The position numbers and the translations under genes were made by a program. Positions 6,564 to 8,223 of a stretch of DNA of 8,223 bases are shown here, one piece after another (within the stretch, counting starts at the first letter, position 1; every line of letters begins with the position of its first letter). The notes under the pieces are model-generated. The model had not been told where the DNA came from. It did no database searches and was given only the letters and a program-made list of their open reading frames with translations. The stretch covers positions 1 through 8,223 of the forward strand of contig CAIZCB010000097.1 of the NCBI GenBank assembly GCA_903931355.1, written 5' to 3'. This DNA is from an uncultured Pseudomonadota bacterium. GTDB taxonomy: Bacteria; Pseudomonadota; Gammaproteobacteria; Methylococcales; Methylomonadaceae.

Positions 6564-6573
6564 GAGAAACCTG

Positions 6574-6899
6574 ATGTCTTCTGAATCAAGTATTTTTGAA
6601 GCAATTAAAAATGCAGTTAACGACGGCCAAGTACTTTGGAAAAAACATGCTCTTGAGAGGATGATGGAGCGAGGAATTAGTCGCGCTTTGGTAAAACAGG
6701 CAATCGTTAATGGCGTTATTATTGAAACTTACCCAAATGACAATCCAATACCTAGTATGCTAATTGCCTATAACCAGCAAGAAGCTCTACATGTTGTTTT
6801 AGCTTATGAAGCAGAAAATCAATATTGCCCATTATTACAACTTATCGTCCAGATTTAGCCCATTTTGAGAACGATTTTATTACTCGGAGACTTTCATGA
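6574..6899 (+). pseudogene. DUF4258 protein (probable TA toxin), frameshifted near its end (module 3)
   Basis: As it stands the frame encodes 94 residues and stops at 6856-6858. The part up to about residue 85 is a clear DUF4258 domain: HALERMMERGISRALVKQAI, then NGVIIETYPNDNPIPSML and ALHVVLAYEAENQYC. The expected last strand and tail are not in that frame. They are in another frame from 6831, which reads IITTYRPDLAHFENDFITRR and ends at TGA 6897-6899. A single missing base in the CCC run at 6828-6830 explains this. The restored gene would overlap the next gene in an ATGA junction, the normal TA arrangement, which argues that the shift is a recent loss or a sequencing error. DUF4258 genes often precede MqsA/YgiT-like zinc-finger genes and are suspected toxins; the activity here is inferred. 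Confidence 0.82.
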
Positions 6900-7156
6900 G
6901 CATTAATTCCTGCCTTTGCCCAATTTGTCATTCCGGAAAAAAACAAGCAGGACAGACAACATTTACCGTTGACCTTGGGTTTGGTGTGATTGTAGTTCGC
7001 AATGTACCGGCTCAAGTTTGTGATCTTTGTGGCTCTGATTGGATCGAAGATAAAACTGCAGAAACCCTAGAAAAAATTGTCGATCAAGCTCGTCAAAAAC
7101 ATAGCGTGGTTGAAGTTGCTAATTGGCAGCAAGAAATCAGAAGTTTGGCCTGTTAA
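6896..7156 (+). CDS. YgiT-type zinc-finger protein, MqsA N-terminal-like (module 3 antitoxin)
   Basis: The 86-residue protein has two Cys pairs, CPIC (8-11) and CDLC (42-45), as in the zinc-binding N-terminal domain of MqsA/YgiT. Between them are the usual strands (TTFTVDLGFGVIVVRNVPAQV), followed by a helix (TAETLEKIVDQARQ). The protein ends soon after and lacks the C-terminal helix-turn-helix domain of full MqsA, so it probably binds the partner but may not bind DNA by itself. GGAG (6886-6889) lies six bases before the ATG. It follows a DUF4258 gene whose repaired frame overlaps it by 4 nt. Assignment as antitoxin is from this context. Confidence 0.85.
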   Translation: MSINSCLCPICHSGKKQAGQTTFTVDLGFGVIVVRNVPAQVCDLCGSDWIEDKTAETLEKIVDQARQKHSVVEVANWQQEIRSLAC

Positions 7157-7159
7157 TTT

Positions 7160-7187
7160 TTGACTTAATAAAGCGTTAAGACTTAAT
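7160..7187 (+). promoter_or_regulatory. Possible promoter of the Ala/Lys-rich secreted protein gene
   Basis: TTGACT (7160-7165; 5/6 to the -35 consensus) is followed after 16 nt by CTTAAT (7182-7187; 4/6 to the -10 consensus). The start would be near 7194, about 43 nt before the gene. The spacing is slightly short, and this is consensus matching only. Confidence 0.3.
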
Positions 7188-7236
7188 CCCTAATCTTGTA
7201 TCCGCAGTCTAATTTTTTATTTGAGGAATTATCAAA

Positions 7237-7647
7237 ATGTTAAACAAAACTATTATTTTAAGTACCTTGTTAATCGCTTCTAGCGCTGTTATGGCTGAAA
7301 ACTCTTTATTGGAAGCTGCTGGCAAACAATTGGTTAAAGATGCTGCTACGACAGCAGCTCCTGGTGCTGCAAAAAGCGTCGAAGCGGCTAGTCAAGCAGT
7401 TGATGCAGCAAAAGGTGTTACTAGCGCGCCTGCCACAGTAAAAACACAAGCAGCTGATACGCTAAAAAATGCCGCTGAAGAAAAATTAAAACAAGCTGCT
7501 CCACAAGAATTAAAACAAAGTGCAGAGACATTAAAAGCAACAAAACAGTTAAAAGATGCACCAAAATCGACTGACGAAGCTGTAAAAACAGTCAAAGCAA
7601 AAGCCAAACAAAAAGCCGCTGAAAAAGCCGTGGATTTATTGCGTTAA
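7237..7647 (+). CDS. Small secreted Ala/Lys-rich helical protein, unknown function
   Basis: I do not recognise this 136-residue protein. It begins with a clear signal peptide (MLNKTIILSTLLIASSAVMA) and a probable signal peptidase I cut after Ala20. The mature 116 residues contain about 30 Ala and 19 Lys and no Phe, Trp, Tyr, His, Cys, Met or Ile. Loose repeats such as AAKSVEAA, AVDAAKGV, TLKNAAEEKLKQAA and ELKQSAETLK suggest amphipathic helices broken by a few Pro and Gly, like a flexible or extended periplasmic protein. The charge is mixed, with a strongly basic end (VKAKAKQKAAEK). GAGGAA (7223-7228) lies eight bases before the ATG. It precedes an RlpA-family gene by 200 nt, so a cell-envelope role is possible but only a guess. 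Confidence 0.8.
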   Translation: MLNKTIILSTLLIASSAVMAENSLLEAAGKQLVKDAATTAAPGAAKSVEAASQAVDAAKGVTSAPATVKTQAADTLKNAAEEKLKQAAPQELKQSAETLKATKQLKDAPKSTDEAVKTVKAKAKQKAAEKAVDLLR

Positions 7648-7847
7648 TTCTAACGTCATCCCAGTGCTGGCGGGGCCTAACGTAAGCCCCGCTACTCTTC
7701 AAAAAAACTTAAAACCGATATAAATCAAGCCCTTGCAATTTCACGAAATCTGCAAAAAAGGCAGTTTTTAGTTGCCTACTCTAAATTTCTGGGGTAACCT
7801 TCAGCCATCACAGCCAAGAGACATTAACCAATAATGGGAGGTAGCTG
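7648..7847. other. Intergenic region before the rlpA-family gene
   Basis: The gap holds the GC-rich hairpin at 7670-7692, a -10-like TATAAA (7719-7724) with no good -35, and two short alternative stems that share bases: CTGC (7750-7753) with GCAG (7761-7764), or GGCA (7760-7763) with TGCC (7773-7776). I could not match it to a known riboswitch class. A strong ribosome-binding site (GGAGG, 7837-7841) closes the region. Confidence 0.4.
7670..7692. repeat. GC-rich hairpin after the secreted-protein gene
   Basis: GCGGGGC (7670-7676) pairs perfectly with GCCCCGC (7686-7692) around a 9-nt loop, starting 22 nt after the stop codon. No T-tract follows on either strand (the next bases are TACTCTTC), so it is not a standard intrinsic terminator. 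It may act as an mRNA 3' stabiliser or be part of a dispersed repeat, as its GC content contrasts with the AT-rich surroundings. Confidence 0.6.
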
Positions 7848-8223
7848 ATGAAAAAAAGCCAATGGTTGGCGCAAATATCGTTAATGATTTTGTTAACTTT
7901 ATTTGGTTCCGAGACCTTTGCGAAAACGGCGAAGCATGATGTAAAAGACCAAAAAGTCGGTGTTGCTTCTTATTTTAACGATAAATTTCATGGGCAACGC
8001 ACAGCAAGTGGCGAACCCTATGATAAAAACGCTTTAACTGCTGCTCATGCTAATTTGCCATTTGGCACAATGATTAAAGTAGTTAATTTGGAAAATAATC
8101 AATCAGTCAATTTACGTATAAACTCAAGATCACATCCTAAAAACAGACGTTTGTTGGATGTTTCAAAACAAGCCGCTAAAGAACTGGGTTTTCTCAGATC
8201 TGGTCTCGCCAAAGTTCAAATCA
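7848..8223 (+). CDS. RlpA-family double-psi beta-barrel protein, 3' end outside window
   Basis: The first 125 residues are visible. A signal peptide (MKKSQWLAQISLMILLTLFG...) ends near ETFA at residue 25; there is no lipobox Cys, so this is a soluble periplasmic form rather than a lipoprotein like E. coli RlpA. The RlpA domain follows: VGVASYFNDKFHGQRTASGE, then YDKNALTAAHANLPFGT, VVNLENNQSVNLRIN and RRLLDVSKQAAKELGF. RlpA proteins with activity are lytic transglycosylases that cut peptide-free glycan at the septum. The residues corresponding to catalytic Glu (56), Asp (59) and His (67) are present, but the NDRGPF motif reads NSRSHP, so the Asp is Ser93. Whether a SPOR domain follows cannot be seen. 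GGAGG six bases before the ATG supports the start. Confidence 0.88.
   Translation, partial: MKKSQWLAQISLMILLTLFGSETFAKTAKHDVKDQKVGVASYFNDKFHGQRTASGEPYDKNALTAAHANLPFGTMIKVVNLENNQSVNLRINSRSHPKNRRLLDVSKQAAKELGFLRSGLAKVQI

Noticed and set aside
7670..7692. Intrinsic terminator after the secreted-protein gene
   Set aside because: The stem is strong, but neither strand has a T-tract after it.
7730..7830. Cyclic dinucleotide riboswitch before the rlpA-family gene
   Set aside because: Fragments such as GCCTAC and GGGGTAACC recall c-di-GMP or c-di-AMP riboswitch pieces, but the other conserved blocks and the long stems are missing.

Overview
The window looks like a chromosomal segment of a moderately AT-rich gammaproteobacterium. 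The reasons are a class 2 (quinone-linked) PyrD, a UbiX flavin prenyltransferase of the ubiquinone pathway, a Gram-negative outer-membrane beta-barrel protein ending in Phe, an RlpA-family protein and several proteobacterial type II toxin-antitoxin (TA) families. I cannot place it at genus level; a Methylococcales-like or Legionella-like relative is only a guess.

Left part, minus strand (1-2417): thiO (glycine oxidase, thiamine thiazole branch) is followed by pyrD (dihydroorotate dehydrogenase). A 62-bp doubly palindromic repeat lies between them and another set of nested inverted repeats lies beyond pyrD. A plausible sigma70 promoter for thiO sits at 2388-2417.

Centre left (2418-3569): one plus-strand gene encodes a 302-residue outer-membrane protein with a signal peptide, a coiled-coil stretch and a beta-barrel. 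Its upstream region holds a perfect FNR/ANR-type dyad (TTGAT-N4-ATCAA) and a sigma70-like promoter, and a strong intrinsic terminator closes the unit.

Centre (3569-7156): three TA-like modules surround two housekeeping genes. Module 1 is a Phd-family antitoxin with a VapC/PIN toxin that is broken into frames. Module 2 is an intact YefM/Phd antitoxin with a RelE/ParE toxin, read from an extended -10 promoter; the toxin gene runs almost directly into pip (proline iminopeptidase), which is followed by ubiX. Module 3 is a DUF4258 protein whose conserved C-terminus lies in another frame, followed by an MqsA-like zinc-finger protein. The genes from 4389 to 7156 are on one strand with gaps of at most 36 nt and no visible terminator, so pip and ubiX may be transcribed from the TA promoter.

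Right part (7157-8223): a small secreted Ala/Lys-rich protein with no aromatic residues in its mature part, then the start of an RlpA-family protein that runs off the window. This RlpA lacks the usual Asp of the NDRG motif. I see no tRNA, rRNA, CRISPR array, insertion sequence or origin. I found no convincing new multi-gene system; the most unusual parts are the TA cluster with two damaged toxin genes, the FNR-type site, and the altered RlpA.
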